Source: UBA6522 sp965204155
GTDB lineage: Bacteria; Pseudomonadota; Gammaproteobacteria; Steroidobacterales; Rariloculaceae
Reading direction: 5' to 3'
NCBI GenBank assembly: GCA_965204155.1
Contig: OZ241971.1
Span: 2,418,001 to 2,482,000 of the forward strand
DNA: 64,000 bases
Made by a program: the position numbers and the translations under genes. The notes beneath the pieces are model-generated. The model was given only the letters and a program-made list of their open reading frames with translations, was not told the origin of the DNA and made no database searches. Of this stretch, positions 55,752 to 64,000 are shown piece by piece (the stretch's first letter is position 1; the number at the start of each line of letters is the position of its first letter).

Positions 55752-58649
55752 ATGGACCGGGAATCGATTTTGGCAGGCAGGCAGGGAATTCGGGGGCTCG
55801 CCATGGCGTGGCCTCTTGTTGCGCTTTTCGTGTCGTATCCGGCGGGGGCACAGGACGCGGGTACTTCCGACATTGTTGAACCGGTGCTGGAGGAGGTGGT
55901 GGTCGTCGGGTCGCTGATCAGGCGCCGCGTGGTGTACGAGGGGCGTGCGCCGGTGCAGACGCTGGATGCCGATCTGTTCGAGTCCGTTGGTGCTGCGCAG
56001 CCGGTGGATGTGCTTTCGAGCCTGACGGCGAATACTGGGTCCTATCTCGCCACGCAGCAGAATTATCTGCAGGGCGTTGCGCAGTTCAGTCTGCGCGGGG
56101 TGGGGCTGTCGTCGACGCTGACGCTGATCAACGGGCGCAGGGCCGGGTTCGCGCCGGTGTCCAATGACGTGGGGCAGAGTTTTTTCGACATCAACACGCT
56201 GCCCGTGCTGCTGATTGAGAGGGTGGAGATACTTCGGGACGGCGCTTCGGCCACGTACGGTTCCCAGGCTGTGGCGGGGGTCGCGAATATCGTTACCCGA
56301 AGGGGCTTTACGGGCGTTGAGATTACCGGCGGGTATCGGACGGCCAGCAACCGCGGGTACGACCTGAATCTTGCCGCGGGCCTTGAGGGTCCGAGAGGCT
56401 ATGTCAGCGTGTACGGCGCGTTGCTCGGGCAGGACGAGAACTTTCGCAGGGAGTTCGACTGGTTGATTCCCAGGGTCGTCGACCCGGACGGGGACGGCGA
56501 CATCGTGGAAGGCTCGTTCGATTCCGGAAGAGGTTCTCCCGGCAGCTTCCGCCGCGCGGTGGCCAACGGCAACGGCAGTTACGCCCCGTACCGGGTCGGC
56601 GGCGTGGACGCGCCGCGCATTCCGGATCCCGACTGCCGGGCGGGTGGCGGCTACCCGAGCGGTTCACTGTGCCGGATGGATTTCTCCGACCAGCGTACGA
56701 TGGTCGCCGCCGAACAGCGGGCGCAGTACTACGCCGACGCGGAGTACACGCTCACGGGCGGGCTGACGGTGTTCTCGGAAATCGGTTATTCGCTGAACGC
56801 GGTGACGGACCGCGTGGGCAACATGCTGCTCTTCCGGGGCAACGTGGAAGGCACCAACGAATTCTTCGTGCCCGCGGAACATCCCTTCAATTTCTGGACC
56901 GATCCGGATAACGACGGCGTGCTCACCTATGTCGACCCGTCCGACTGGACGCCCGGCGTGCACGAGGCGGTGCCGCTGGGCTATTTCGGGCGCCCGCTGG
57001 GCGCGGAGGCTGCCGGGCAGAACTCCGGCGACGAGCTGCGGGATTTCGAGAACCTGAGGGTGATGGCCGGCCTGGAGGCGGAGCTGCCCGGTGGCTGGAC
57101 GGGCGAAGGCTATTTCTCCCACGCCAGCTCCGATCTTGCCGTGAGTTCCGAACGCCACTGGATCGCGGCGGAATTTGCCCGCGCGGTGGCCGAGGGGCAG
57201 TGGAACCCCTTCGGCACCCGGCTGGTCGCGCCGGACCTGGTCACGCCCAAGACCGTGCAGGAGGACGGGCTGGCGCCGGCGTTGGCGGGCCGGCGCGCCG
57301 CCAACGACCCGGAGACAATGCGCCAGTTCGAGAGCGTACGCACGGAAAGCGCCGCCAGCGTTCAGAACGTGGCGGAGTTCGTGGCCAGCGGCGACCTGTT
57401 CGAGTGGCGGGGCCAGCCGGTGACGCTGGCCACCGGCGCGCAGTACCGCGACCTGCAGTACACGTATCGGCCCGATCCGCTGAACGCCGCCGGCGAAGGT
57501 CCGCGGGAGATTCGCGACTTTGCCAGAGAGGCGGACCAGCGCGTCTGGGCGGTCTTCGCCGAAAGCCTGATGTACCCGGGCGATCGCTCCGAGTTGCAGC
57601 TCGCCGTGCGCCACGAGCGCTACGACCAGGCCGGCGGCTCCACGGACCCGAAGATCGCCGCGCAGTTCTACGCCAACGACTGGCTCACGCTGCGCGGCTC
57701 CTGGGGCACGTCCTTCCAGGCGCCCAGCGTCTTTCAGGCCGCCGGCAACACCAGTTCGCGCACGCTCACCGACCCGTTTCGCTTCGACGGGCAGGGTGTC
57801 GGACGCTGCACGATCGGCCCTTCCGGCGAGATCCTGAACCGCGGCGACAATTTCGCCGTCGCCACGGTATTGCGCGGCGGGGGATTGAAGCCGCAGACCG
57901 CGCGCCTGGCCAACTTCGGCCTCCTCCTGCAGCCCCGGAATAACACCGCCGTCAGCCTGGACTACTGGACGCTGGACTACACCAGCGTCATCGCGCAGGG
58001 ACGCAGTTTCCAGGCCATCGTGGACGACGATTGCCGCGACGACGGCCGGACCAGCGACCCGAGAATACAGCGGGACTCCTCGGGCCAGCTCAGCGTCGTG
58101 ACCACCGACTACGAAAACGTCGGGGCCGTGAGCAGCGCGGGCCTGGACGTCAACGCCTACTACGACTTCCTGTCGGCCGCCGGCGACATCCGCCTCAGCG
58201 CCGACGCCACGCTGCTGACGCGCTTCGACGTGGATTCCGCCGGCCGCGGTTTCACCGACCAACTGGGCAATCGCAACGACACCAACGGCTTCGCCCCCAC
58301 CCCCGAGCTGCGCCTGAACCTCGGCCTCACCTGGCGCCACGGACCCCATGCAGCCGCCCTGACCGTCCGCCACATCGATTCCTACAAGAACGACGAAGTC
58401 GCCTCCCTGCCGAAAATCGCCGCCTGGACAACCCTGGACGCAAACTACGGCTACGAACTCGCCAACCTGCCCGGCAGCGGCGAAACCACCCTCTTCCTGG
58501 GCGCCCGCAACCTCACCGACAAGGATCCGCCCCCGCTACCCACCGGCCGCGACGGCGTCCACCGCCACAACCTGCGCCCCGGCTACGACGGCTTCGTCCA
58601 CGACATCAAGGGCCGCACCCTCTACATCCGCTTCCGCTACCGCCAGTAA
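55752..58649 (+). CDS. TonB-dependent outer-membrane receptor
   Basis: 965 aa. A TonB-box-like LEEVVVVGSLI is followed by the plug (VLSSLTANTGSYLATQQNYLQG, FSLRGVGLSSTLTLINGRR, EILRDGASATYGSQAVAGVANIVTRRGF) and a beta-barrel ending TLYIRFRYRQ with the terminal aromatic-basic pattern. The start is either ATG 55752 or ATG 55803 (MAWPLVALFVSYPAGAQ, a compact signal peptide); 55803 is equally attractive. It belongs to a different receptor subgroup than the one at 15491. With the amidohydrolase it forms a module enclosed by the inverted-repeat elements. Confidence 0.88.
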   Translation: MDRESILAGRQGIRGLAMAWPLVALFVSYPAGAQDAGTSDIVEPVLEEVVVVGSLIRRRVVYEGRAPVQTLDADLFESVGAAQPVDVLSSLTANTGSYLATQQNYLQGVAQFSLRGVGLSSTLTLINGRRAGFAPVSNDVGQSFFDINTLPVLLIERVEILRDGASATYGSQAVAGVANIVTRRGFTGVEITGGYRTASNRGYDLNLAAGLEGPRGYVSVYGALLGQDENFRREFDWLIPRVVDPDGDGDIVEGSFDSGRGSPGSFRRAVANGNGSYAPYRVGGVDAPRIPDPDCRAGGGYPSGSLCRMDFSDQRTMVAAEQRAQYYADAEYTLTGGLTVFSEIGYSLNAVTDRVGNMLLFRGNVEGTNEFFVPAEHPFNFWTDPDNDGVLTYVDPSDWTPGVHEAVPLGYFGRPLGAEAAGQNSGDELRDFENLRVMAGLEAELPGGWTGEGYFSHASSDLAVSSERHWIAAEFARAVAEGQWNPFGTRLVAPDLVTPKTVQEDGLAPALAGRRAANDPETMRQFESVRTESAASVQNVAEFVASGDLFEWRGQPVTLATGAQYRDLQYTYRPDPLNAAGEGPREIRDFAREADQRVWAVFAESLMYPGDRSELQLAVRHERYDQAGGSTDPKIAAQFYANDWLTLRGSWGTSFQAPSVFQAAGNTSSRTLTDPFRFDGQGVGRCTIGPSGEILNRGDNFAVATVLRGGGLKPQTARLANFGLLLQPRNNTAVSLDYWTLDYTSVIAQGRSFQAIVDDDCRDDGRTSDPRIQRDSSGQLSVVTTDYENVGAVSSAGLDVNAYYDFLSAAGDIRLSADATLLTRFDVDSAGRGFTDQLGNRNDTNGFAPTPELRLNLGLTWRHGPHAAALTVRHIDSYKNDEVASLPKIAAWTTLDANYGYELANLPGSGETTLFLGARNLTDKDPPPLPTGRDGVHRHNLRPGYDGFVHDIKGRTLYIRFRYRQ

Positions 58650-58659
58650 CCCAGAGCAA

Positions 58660-58756
58660 CCCACAGAGCGAGGGTGTGCGCAGATGGCCCTTGCAAGCGT
58701 CGTGTGCTCGCCGCGGGGCCAAGGACGGCCAGGAGCGCCAATCCGAGCCGGAAAAA
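58660..58756 (+). repeat. Inverted-repeat element, partial copy B
   Basis: Starts with CCCACAGAGCGAGGG and carries the left arm (58670-58698, one mismatch) and half of the core, then stops before the right arm; copy C begins directly, making a ~97-bp direct repeat. Confidence 0.82.
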
Positions 58757-58766
58757 CCCACAGAGC

Positions 58767-58909
58767 GAGGGTGTGCGCGGATGGCCCTTGCAAGCGTCGT
58801 GGGCGCGGCGCGGGGCCAAGGATGGCCAGGAGCGCCGCAACCCGATCCGAAGCCCGCCAGGGATGGCGGGCGTAGGTTGAGCTTGCAAGGGCCATCCGCG
58901 CACACCCTC
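58767..58909 (+). repeat. Inverted-repeat element, complete copy C
   Basis: 143 bp with perfect 29-bp terminal inverted repeats (58767-58795 and 58881-58909). The core includes CCCGCCAGGGATGGCGGG and GGCCAAGGATGGCC palindromes. Opposite orientation to copy A. Confidence 0.88.
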
Positions 58910-58920
58910 GCGGCGCCGGA

Positions 58921-58978
58921 CCAGCGCGACCTGCAAACCCCATCCCCGCACCTCCTCGCGCCGCCGGACCAAAGCACA
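58921..58978 (+). repeat. Degenerate element end D
   Basis: Repeats, with many changes, the right-arm region of copy C (CCGCACCTCCTCGCGCCGCCGG versus the C end and its CGGCGCCGGACCAG flank). The rest of 58650-59051 holds no gene. Confidence 0.5.
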
Positions 58979-59051
58979 TTTTGCAAAGATTCCTTTAGGG
59001 ATCATGTATAAATCTTCACCTTCCACCCAACAGCGCAACGACGGTGGGATA

Positions 59052-59825
59052 ATGCCCCGCATGCGAATCGGCAGCCGAAAATCCCGGGCGGAGCCTGAAG
59101 CCAGCCCCGAGTCCATGATCGTGACGCGCAACCTGCAGCGCCGTTACGTCATGGGCAGCGAGACGATTTACGCGCTGCGGGGCGTGGACGTCACCATCGA
59201 GCAAGGCGAGTACGTGGCCATCATGGGGCCTTCCGGATCCGGCAAGTCCACGCTGATGAACGTGATCGGGTGCCTGGACTCCCCCGACGGCGGCGAGTAC
59301 TGGCTGAACGGCAAGCTCGTTTCCAGAATGAGCGACAGCGAACTGGCCAGAGTGCGCAACAAGGAGGTGGGATTCGTGTTCCAGACCTTCAACCTGCTGC
59401 CCCGGGCCAACGCCCTGCACAATGTCGAAATGCCGCTGATCTACGGCGGCATGAAGCGCAAGCCGCGGCTCAAGGCCGCAGCCGACGCGTTGACCCGCGT
59501 GGGTCTGGCGGACCGCATGACCCATCGGCCCAGCGAGATGTCCGGCGGGCAGCGTCAGCGGGTGGCGGTGGCCCGGGCGCTGGTCACCGCGCCGAGTATA
59601 CTGTTGGCGGACGAGCCGACCGGGAACCTGGATTCGACCACCGGCAAGGAGATCATGGCGCTGTTCGACGAACTGCACCAGGCGGGAAACACCATCGTGG
59701 TGGTGACACACGAGTTCGACATCGCCAACCACGCGGACCGGGTTATCGTCATTTCCGACGGCGAGATCGAAGGTGACTCCAGCACCGAGCGATTCAGGAG
59801 CCCGGACAGGTTCAGGAGGCATTGA
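59052..59825 (+). CDS. ABC transporter ATP-binding protein (MacB/LolD type)
   Basis: 257 aa. Walker A GPSGSGKST, Q-loop FVFQTFNLLPRANALHNVEMP, signature SGGQRQRVAVARAL, Walker B ILLADEPTGNLD and switch VTHE, in the spacing of the MacB/LolD/FtsE group. It would power a type VII (FtsX-fold) permease that extrudes lipoproteins, antibiotics or signals. ATG 59052 is preceded by GGTGGGA; ATG 59115 (MIVTRNLQRRY) is also possible. An adaptor gene follows almost without gap, but no permease gene is adjacent in this window. Confidence 0.92.
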   Translation: MPRMRIGSRKSRAEPEASPESMIVTRNLQRRYVMGSETIYALRGVDVTIEQGEYVAIMGPSGSGKSTLMNVIGCLDSPDGGEYWLNGKLVSRMSDSELARVRNKEVGFVFQTFNLLPRANALHNVEMPLIYGGMKRKPRLKAAADALTRVGLADRMTHRPSEMSGGQRQRVAVARALVTAPSILLADEPTGNLDSTTGKEIMALFDELHQAGNTIVVVTHEFDIANHADRVIVISDGEIEGDSSTERFRSPDRFRRH

Positions 59826-59827
59826 TC

Positions 59828-61375
59828 ATGCGAGTTTCTATCGGGCTGCTGCTCGCTCTGGCGTTGACGGCGTGCGAGCAGGACCAGGCTGAATCGCTGG
59901 CGCCGCTCTACGACAGCGCCCCGGTGGAAGTCCGGGACATCGAGGTCAATGTAGAGGCGGCCGGCGTGATCGAGCCGGAGATCACCGTGGAGGTGAAGTC
60001 CAAGGCATCCGGCGAGATCCTCGCGATGCACGCCGAAACCGGGGACGTGGTCGAGGAAGGCTTCCTGCTGGTGGAGGTGGACAAGCGCACGCCGCGCAAT
60101 CGGCTGGCCGAAACGGAGGCCGGCCTGGTGGCGGCCAGGGCGCGGCGCGCCATCGCGGAAACCCAGATGGAGCGGTCCCGGACCCTGTTCGAGACCGGAA
60201 CCCTGACCGAGTTCGACTACGAACAGTCGCAACTGGAGTTCGCCAATTCCGAAGCCCAGGTGATCGGCTCGGAGGTGGCGCTGGAGAATGCGCGTATCGC
60301 CATGGACGATACCGATGTGCGCGCGCCCATCACGGGCACGATCATCCTGAAGAATGTCGAGCCGGGAACGGTCATCTCGTCGCCCACCCAGGACGTCAGC
60401 GGCGGCACGATCCTGATGCTGATGGCCGACCTGACCAGCGTCCAGGTGCGAACGCTGGTGGACGAGACCGATATCGGCAAGATCCGCCCGGGAATGACCA
60501 CGCGCGTGACCGTGGCTGCCTATCCCAATCAGCCCTTCGAGGGCGCGGTGCTGAAGATCGAACCCCAGGCGATCGTCGAGCAGAACGTGACCATGTTCGC
60601 GGTGCTCATTCGGCTTGCGAATCCCGGCGGTCTGTTGAAGCCCGGCATGAATGCCGAGGTGGACATCGAGATCGCCAACCGCAGCGCCACTTCGGTGGTG
60701 CCCACCATGGCGTTGCGCGCGGACAGCGACATCCCCATGTCCGCGTTGATGCTGGGGCTTGAAGAGTCGGAACTGCGGGCGGCGCTGGGCAACGGGTTCG
60801 AGGCCGGGTTCGGGGCCGGGGCCGGCGGCACGCTTGCCGCGGCTGCGGAACTGGATATGGACCAGGTGCGGGAGCTGGTGCTCAAGAGCCGCAGCGGCGA
60901 AACGCTCACCGCGGCGGAGCAGGCGCAGGTCGACGCCATGATGCAGATGCGGGCGCAGAACAGCGGCGCGACGCCCACCGACTTCGGCGGCGGGATGGGC
61001 GACTTCGGCGGTGGATTCGGCGGCGGTTTCGGCGTCGGCGGCGGGATGGGCGACTTCGGCGGTGGCGGCGGGATGGGCGGCGGTGGCGGCAGGAACAACA
61101 ATTCGACGCTGGATTACCAGTTCGGCGGCGACTACTGGGTCGTTGCCATGCGGGACGGCGAGCCCGTGCCCATGGCAGTGCGCACCGGCGTGACCGATCT
61201 GCAGTACAGCGAAATCGTCGCCGGCCTGGAACCCACCGACCAGGTACTGCTGCTGCCCAGCTCGAGCCTGTTCGAGCAGCAGGAAGTGCTCCAGGAGTTC
61301 ATCTCCGCCCGGTTCGGCTCATCCACCCCGTTTTCACAAGGGGGAGGCGGAGGCGGCACTCCACGCTTCCGTTAA
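59828..61375 (+). CDS. MacA/HlyD-type periplasmic adaptor, probable lipoprotein
   Basis: 515 aa, leader MRVSIGLLLALALTAC with lipobox Cys16. Biotinyl-lipoyl-like halves (AAGVIEPEITVEVKSKASGEI; VRAPITGTIILKNVEPGTVI), a hairpin (ARARRAIAETQMERSRTLFETG) and a barrel domain (RPGMTTRVTVAAYPNQPFEGAV) mark a membrane-fusion protein. A Gly/Asp/Phe-rich insert (~residues 380-425, GGGMGDFGGGFGG) and a Gly-rich tail are unusual. Follows the ATPase after 2 bases; probably an efflux complex whose permease lies elsewhere. Confidence 0.87.
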   Translation: MRVSIGLLLALALTACEQDQAESLAPLYDSAPVEVRDIEVNVEAAGVIEPEITVEVKSKASGEILAMHAETGDVVEEGFLLVEVDKRTPRNRLAETEAGLVAARARRAIAETQMERSRTLFETGTLTEFDYEQSQLEFANSEAQVIGSEVALENARIAMDDTDVRAPITGTIILKNVEPGTVISSPTQDVSGGTILMLMADLTSVQVRTLVDETDIGKIRPGMTTRVTVAAYPNQPFEGAVLKIEPQAIVEQNVTMFAVLIRLANPGGLLKPGMNAEVDIEIANRSATSVVPTMALRADSDIPMSALMLGLEESELRAALGNGFEAGFGAGAGGTLAAAAELDMDQVRELVLKSRSGETLTAAEQAQVDAMMQMRAQNSGATPTDFGGGMGDFGGGFGGGFGVGGGMGDFGGGGGMGGGGGRNNNSTLDYQFGGDYWVVAMRDGEPVPMAVRTGVTDLQYSEIVAGLEPTDQVLLLPSSSLFEQQEVLQEFISARFGSSTPFSQGGGGGGTPRFR

Positions 61376-61443
61376 GCGCCTCGCTTCCGTCCGTTCCCGG
61401 CCCGATGTTCGATGGGCTGCTGGGTGCGGCGCGGAGACTGACT

Positions 61444-61464
61444 GCCGGCTGCCGGCGGTTTTTT
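61444..61464 (+). terminator. Candidate rho-independent terminator of the ATPase-adaptor operon
   Basis: GCCGG-CTG-CCGGC hairpin followed by GG and six T. Located 68 bases after the adaptor stop. Confidence 0.6.
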
Positions 61465-61465
61465 C

Positions 61466-61471
61466 TATAAT
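61466..61471 (+). promoter_or_regulatory. Candidate -10 box for the dienelactone hydrolase gene
   Basis: TATAAT directly behind the terminator and 60 bases before the GTG start; no clear -35. Confidence 0.35.
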
Positions 61472-61531
61472 TGCGTCCCGGACCGGGGCCGATTACCCGG
61501 TTTCACCCGAGCAAATCAGGACAATCGAACC

Positions 61532-62248
61532 GTGAGCATACAAACCAGCATCGTCGAATACAGTCAGGACGGCGTCACATTCGAGGGCTATCTGGCCCGG
61601 GATGACGCCGCCGCGGGTCCGCGTCCCGTGGTACTCGTCTCCCACGCCTGGGGCGGGGCGGGCGACTTCGAGCACGCCAGGGCCCGGGACCTGGCGGAGC
61701 TGGGATACACGGGGTTCAGCCTCGATCTGTACGGCAAGGGCGTGCGCGGCAGCAATCCGGATGAGAACGCAGCGCTCATGCAGCCCATCCTCGATGACCG
61801 GGAACTGCTGCAGAAGCGAATGAGGCTCGCAGTTGAAGTCGCCTCCGGGCAGGACGGCGCGGATGCCTCGCGGGTGGCTGCCATCGGCTACTGCTTCGGC
61901 GGGCTCTGCGTGCTGGATCTCGCCAGAATCGGCGCCGGCCTCCGTGGCGTGGTCAGCTTCCACGGCCTGTTTCACCCGCCCGGCAACACCGGGGGCAACC
62001 GCATCACGGCCAAGGTACTGGCCCTGCACGGCTGGGACGATCCCATGGCCACGCCCGAAAACGTCGTGGCGCTGGCGGCCGAGCTGACCGGCGGCGGCGC
62101 CGACTGGCAGATTCACGGCTACGGCCACGCGCTGCACGCGTTCACCAATCCCCAGGCCAACGATCCGGATCACGGCGTGGCGTACGACTCCACCGCGGAC
62201 CGGCGCTCCTGGCAGGCGATGGTGAACTTCCTCGAGGAGATTTTCTGA
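61532..62248 (+). CDS. Dienelactone hydrolase family protein
   Basis: 238-aa cytoplasmic alpha/beta hydrolase. Nucleophile Cys121 in GYCFGG, acid Asp169/170 in GWDDP, and His199 or His202 in YGHALHAF make the DLH triad; SHAWGG forms the oxyanion side. Such enzymes open lactones in aromatic or xenobiotic breakdown, but many have unknown substrates. Starts at GTG 61532; monocistronic. Confidence 0.9.
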   Translation: MSIQTSIVEYSQDGVTFEGYLARDDAAAGPRPVVLVSHAWGGAGDFEHARARDLAELGYTGFSLDLYGKGVRGSNPDENAALMQPILDDRELLQKRMRLAVEVASGQDGADASRVAAIGYCFGGLCVLDLARIGAGLRGVVSFHGLFHPPGNTGGNRITAKVLALHGWDDPMATPENVVALAAELTGGGADWQIHGYGHALHAFTNPQANDPDHGVAYDSTADRRSWQAMVNFLEEIF

Positions 62249-62344
62249 CCCTCGATTCCCTTCCGGCCCGGGGAGTCCGCGCTACGGAATCCTGACCCTG
62301 AGCCGTGCCGCCGGGGTCCGGCGCTCAGGGGCTGCGCCGGGAGC

Positions 62345-64000
62345 TTATCGGCGCGGCACTGCGCTGAACTCCACGTCACCGATCCGCAGGGTCTGGAATT
62401 CGGGCGGTATCGTTTCGATCGCGCCGCTTTGCAGGCTCGGCGCGAAATCGGTGTCCGGCGTGGCAGGACCGTTACCGATCATGTTCAGGCTGACCCAATC
62501 GCCATCCTGCCGGTAAAACCCTTCCGCGCGCAGCAATGCGTAATCCGTGGACCCGATCACCACGTATTCCGGCGCCTCGTCCCGGTTCAGGTCGACCTCG
62601 ACCAGCATCACGTTGTCGTAGATCGCCGCGTAGGACGACTCGACGAAGGGCCGGAGGTCTTCGGGCACGTCGAAGGGTGCGGGGCGATAGACCGCGCGCT
62701 CCCATACGTCCAGCGCGTCCGCCAGGGGGGTTCGCTGCGGCCGCGGATCGCGGATCAGAGCCGCCAACCGTTCATCGGAATCCTCTGCCTCTGCCTCTGC
62801 CTCTGCCTCTGCCTCCGCCAGCAGCGCCTGGATCCTCAGCCAGGCGGGACGCGCCAGGTGCTCGCGTGCGTAGAAGAAGTCGAAGTCGTAAATCTCGATT
62901 TCACCACGCTCCACCCGGGCAAACTGACTCGCCAGGGAGATCGTCCGGAAGTCCAGCAGCGGCGTGTTGACCAGCAGCGCCAGCGCCGCGATGGCCCAAC
63001 CCATGATCCGGTTCACGCCGCCGAGAAACTCGGGCCAGTCGTCCCGGCGCCGCACGATTCCCGCCGCGTACCCGACGGAGAAGAGCGCCATCAGGCAGCA
63101 GAGCACGAGAGCCCAGCACCGCTCCACGGTCCAGCCGTATTGCGCGATCCGCAGATACAGGCCGTAGAACGCCAGCAGGGAGACGATCGGGAGCAGACAG
63201 GTCCCCCCGTACAGCAGCCGGTGGATCATCAAAGGGTAGGGCGGGCGCCGGCCGGGCTGGTAGACCGCGTTGGCGAAGAACAGCGCGATGATGTTGATCC
63301 CCATCAGCAGTGCGGTGCCGTTGCCGGTTTCCCACAGCGGCTGCAGGCCGGTGAACGGCAGCGTGGCGAGGAAGATCGTGACCACCGCGACGACCAGCGG
63401 GAATAGCAGCCGGATGAGGCCCTCCAGCAGGCTGGTGATGCCGTCGATCACCGTGGCCAGGTGGCGGAAGATCAGGACGCCGAGCCCGAACACCACGGCC
63501 AGCACGGGAAACAGGAACCAGTCCCGGGCAAACAGGTCGGCGAAGAAGTCGATCCCGATCGCCCCGAACAGCGCCCCCCACAGGAACAGGATCAGCGCAA
63601 CGCCCCACACCAGCGGGGCGGTCAGTCCGACCACCAGGGCGTTTCGCCAGGAGTACCTGAACAGCGTCCGGTACGTGACCGGAGCGTCTGCGACGAAGTG
63701 CTGGAGGTACATCAACGCCTTGAAGCAGGCGACCCCCACGGTGACGACGTAGACGAAGACGAGCGATTCGACGGGGAATTCGCCTTGCGGCGACGCCTGC
63801 CAGCCGATATAGGTCGCCGGCAGGAGCAGGACGGCGCCAAACAGGCTCACCCGGATCACCGTCCGCAGGACACGCCCCGACTCGAGGCTGAGCAGAAGCA
63901 GGGCGGGGTACGTCACCGCGACGGTCCATAGCGGAAAATTGACCGCCGGCTGCGTCGCAGGCCAGGTCTCGTTGGTCAGCGCCCGCCACAGCAGCAACAA
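62345..64000 (-). CDS. DUF4153-type polytopic membrane protein (5' end outside window)
   Basis: The last 551 codons of a gene whose start lies beyond 64000. About ten hydrophobic segments (ALVVGLTAPLVWGVALILFLWG; LLIRHLATV-type helices) and TVERCWALVLCCLMALFSVGYA resemble DUF4153 proteins; the C-terminal 180 residues are soluble and contain a (Glu-Ala) run and an EYVVIGSTDYALLRAEGFY region. Function unknown. Confidence 0.72.
   Translation of the reverse strand: MLLLWRALTNETWPATQPAVNFPLWTVAVTYPALLLLSLESGRVLRTVIRVSLFGAVLLLPATYIGWQASPQGEFPVESLVFVYVVTVGVACFKALMYLQHFVADAPVTYRTLFRYSWRNALVVGLTAPLVWGVALILFLWGALFGAIGIDFFADLFARDWFLFPVLAVVFGLGVLIFRHLATVIDGITSLLEGLIRLLFPLVVAVVTIFLATLPFTGLQPLWETGNGTALLMGINIIALFFANAVYQPGRRPPYPLMIHRLLYGGTCLLPIVSLLAFYGLYLRIAQYGWTVERCWALVLCCLMALFSVGYAAGIVRRRDDWPEFLGGVNRIMGWAIAALALLVNTPLLDFRTISLASQFARVERGEIEIYDFDFFYAREHLARPAWLRIQALLAEAEAEAEAEAEDSDERLAALIRDPRPQRTPLADALDVWERAVYRPAPFDVPEDLRPFVESSYAAIYDNVMLVEVDLNRDEAPEYVVIGSTDYALLRAEGFYRQDGDWVSLNMIGNGPATPDTDFAPSLQSGAIETIPPEFQTLRIGDVEFSAVPRR
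62783..62818 (-). repeat. (CTCTGC)5 plus one imperfect hexamer in the DUF4153 gene
   Basis: Five perfect hexamers and one with a single change encode Ala-Glu repeats. Length variation would not shift the frame. Confidence 0.85.

Noticed and set aside
58674..58980. Several 60-160-codon frames in the element cluster
   Set aside because: They exist in all frames because of the GC-rich inverted repeats and show no start context or family similarity.

Overview
The window is a GC-rich, densely coded stretch from what looks like a gammaproteobacterium. The main taxonomic clue is the block lptD-surA-pdxA-rsmA-apaH with a divergent murU, a gammaproteobacterial envelope arrangement. TonB-dependent receptors without SusD partners, an FHS-type sugar permease and an SIS-domain hexosamine-phosphate deaminase fit a heterotroph feeding on complex glycans. 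Two sulfatases and two chondroitinase-ABC-like lyases suggest a sulfated, glycosaminoglycan-like polymer, as expected in marine or animal-associated habitats; that habitat is inference.

Layout. 1-8.6 kb: a coiled-coil DUF1640-type protein with a tandem-repeat core, a small acidic exported protein, sdaA, a periplasmic 5'-nucleotidase-like phosphoesterase, a DUF255/thioredoxin-fold protein, lgt and thyA. 8.65-29.3 kb: a polysaccharide utilization locus (PUL). It comprises sulfatase 1 (+); a minus-strand operon DUF3604 - ROK kinase - FHS permease - SIS deaminase; a divergent plus-strand operon TonB receptor - GH105 - PL8-like lyase; and a second minus-strand operon UxuA-like protein - LacI regulator - sulfatase 2 - PL8-like lyase. 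Three near-identical palindromes (TGACAGCGCTGTCA type) precede the three regulated operons and are the likely operators of the locus's own LacI protein. Upstream of the UxuA-like gene lies a deletion-scarred remnant of kduI fused to a piece of kduD, the two enzymes that normally process the unsaturated uronate released by such a pathway.

29.7-39 kb: a second DUF1640-type repeat protein, the apaH-rsmA-pdxA-surA-lptD block, murU, a DHA3-type MFS protein and an EF-hand protein. 39.2-53.6 kb: a divergent DUF4159 gene and a tightly overlapped plus-strand operon (VWA protein, caspase-like protein lacking a catalytic Cys, TPR-metallopeptidase, MoxR, DUF58, BatA-like, DUF4175), a large version of the MoxR/VWA (Bat-type) envelope-stress systems. 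53.6-59 kb: an accessory module (truncated proline-iminopeptidase-like gene, exported amidohydrolase with altered metal motif, TonB receptor) bracketed by inverted copies of a ~143-bp element with perfect 29-bp terminal repeats. 59-64 kb: a MacB/LolD-type ATPase with a MacA/HlyD-type adaptor but no adjacent permease, a dienelactone hydrolase, and a DUF4153 membrane protein cut by the window edge.

How the PUL probably works: the receptor imports oligosaccharides, PL8 lyases cleave hexosamine-uronate bonds by elimination, sulfatases desulfate, GH105 removes the unsaturated uronate, the permease carries the hexosamine inward, and the ROK kinase and SIS deaminase feed it to glycolysis. The uronate branch is unclear because kduI/kduD are broken here and an exported UxuA-like protein is present. 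I saw no tRNA, rRNA, CRISPR array or intact transposase.
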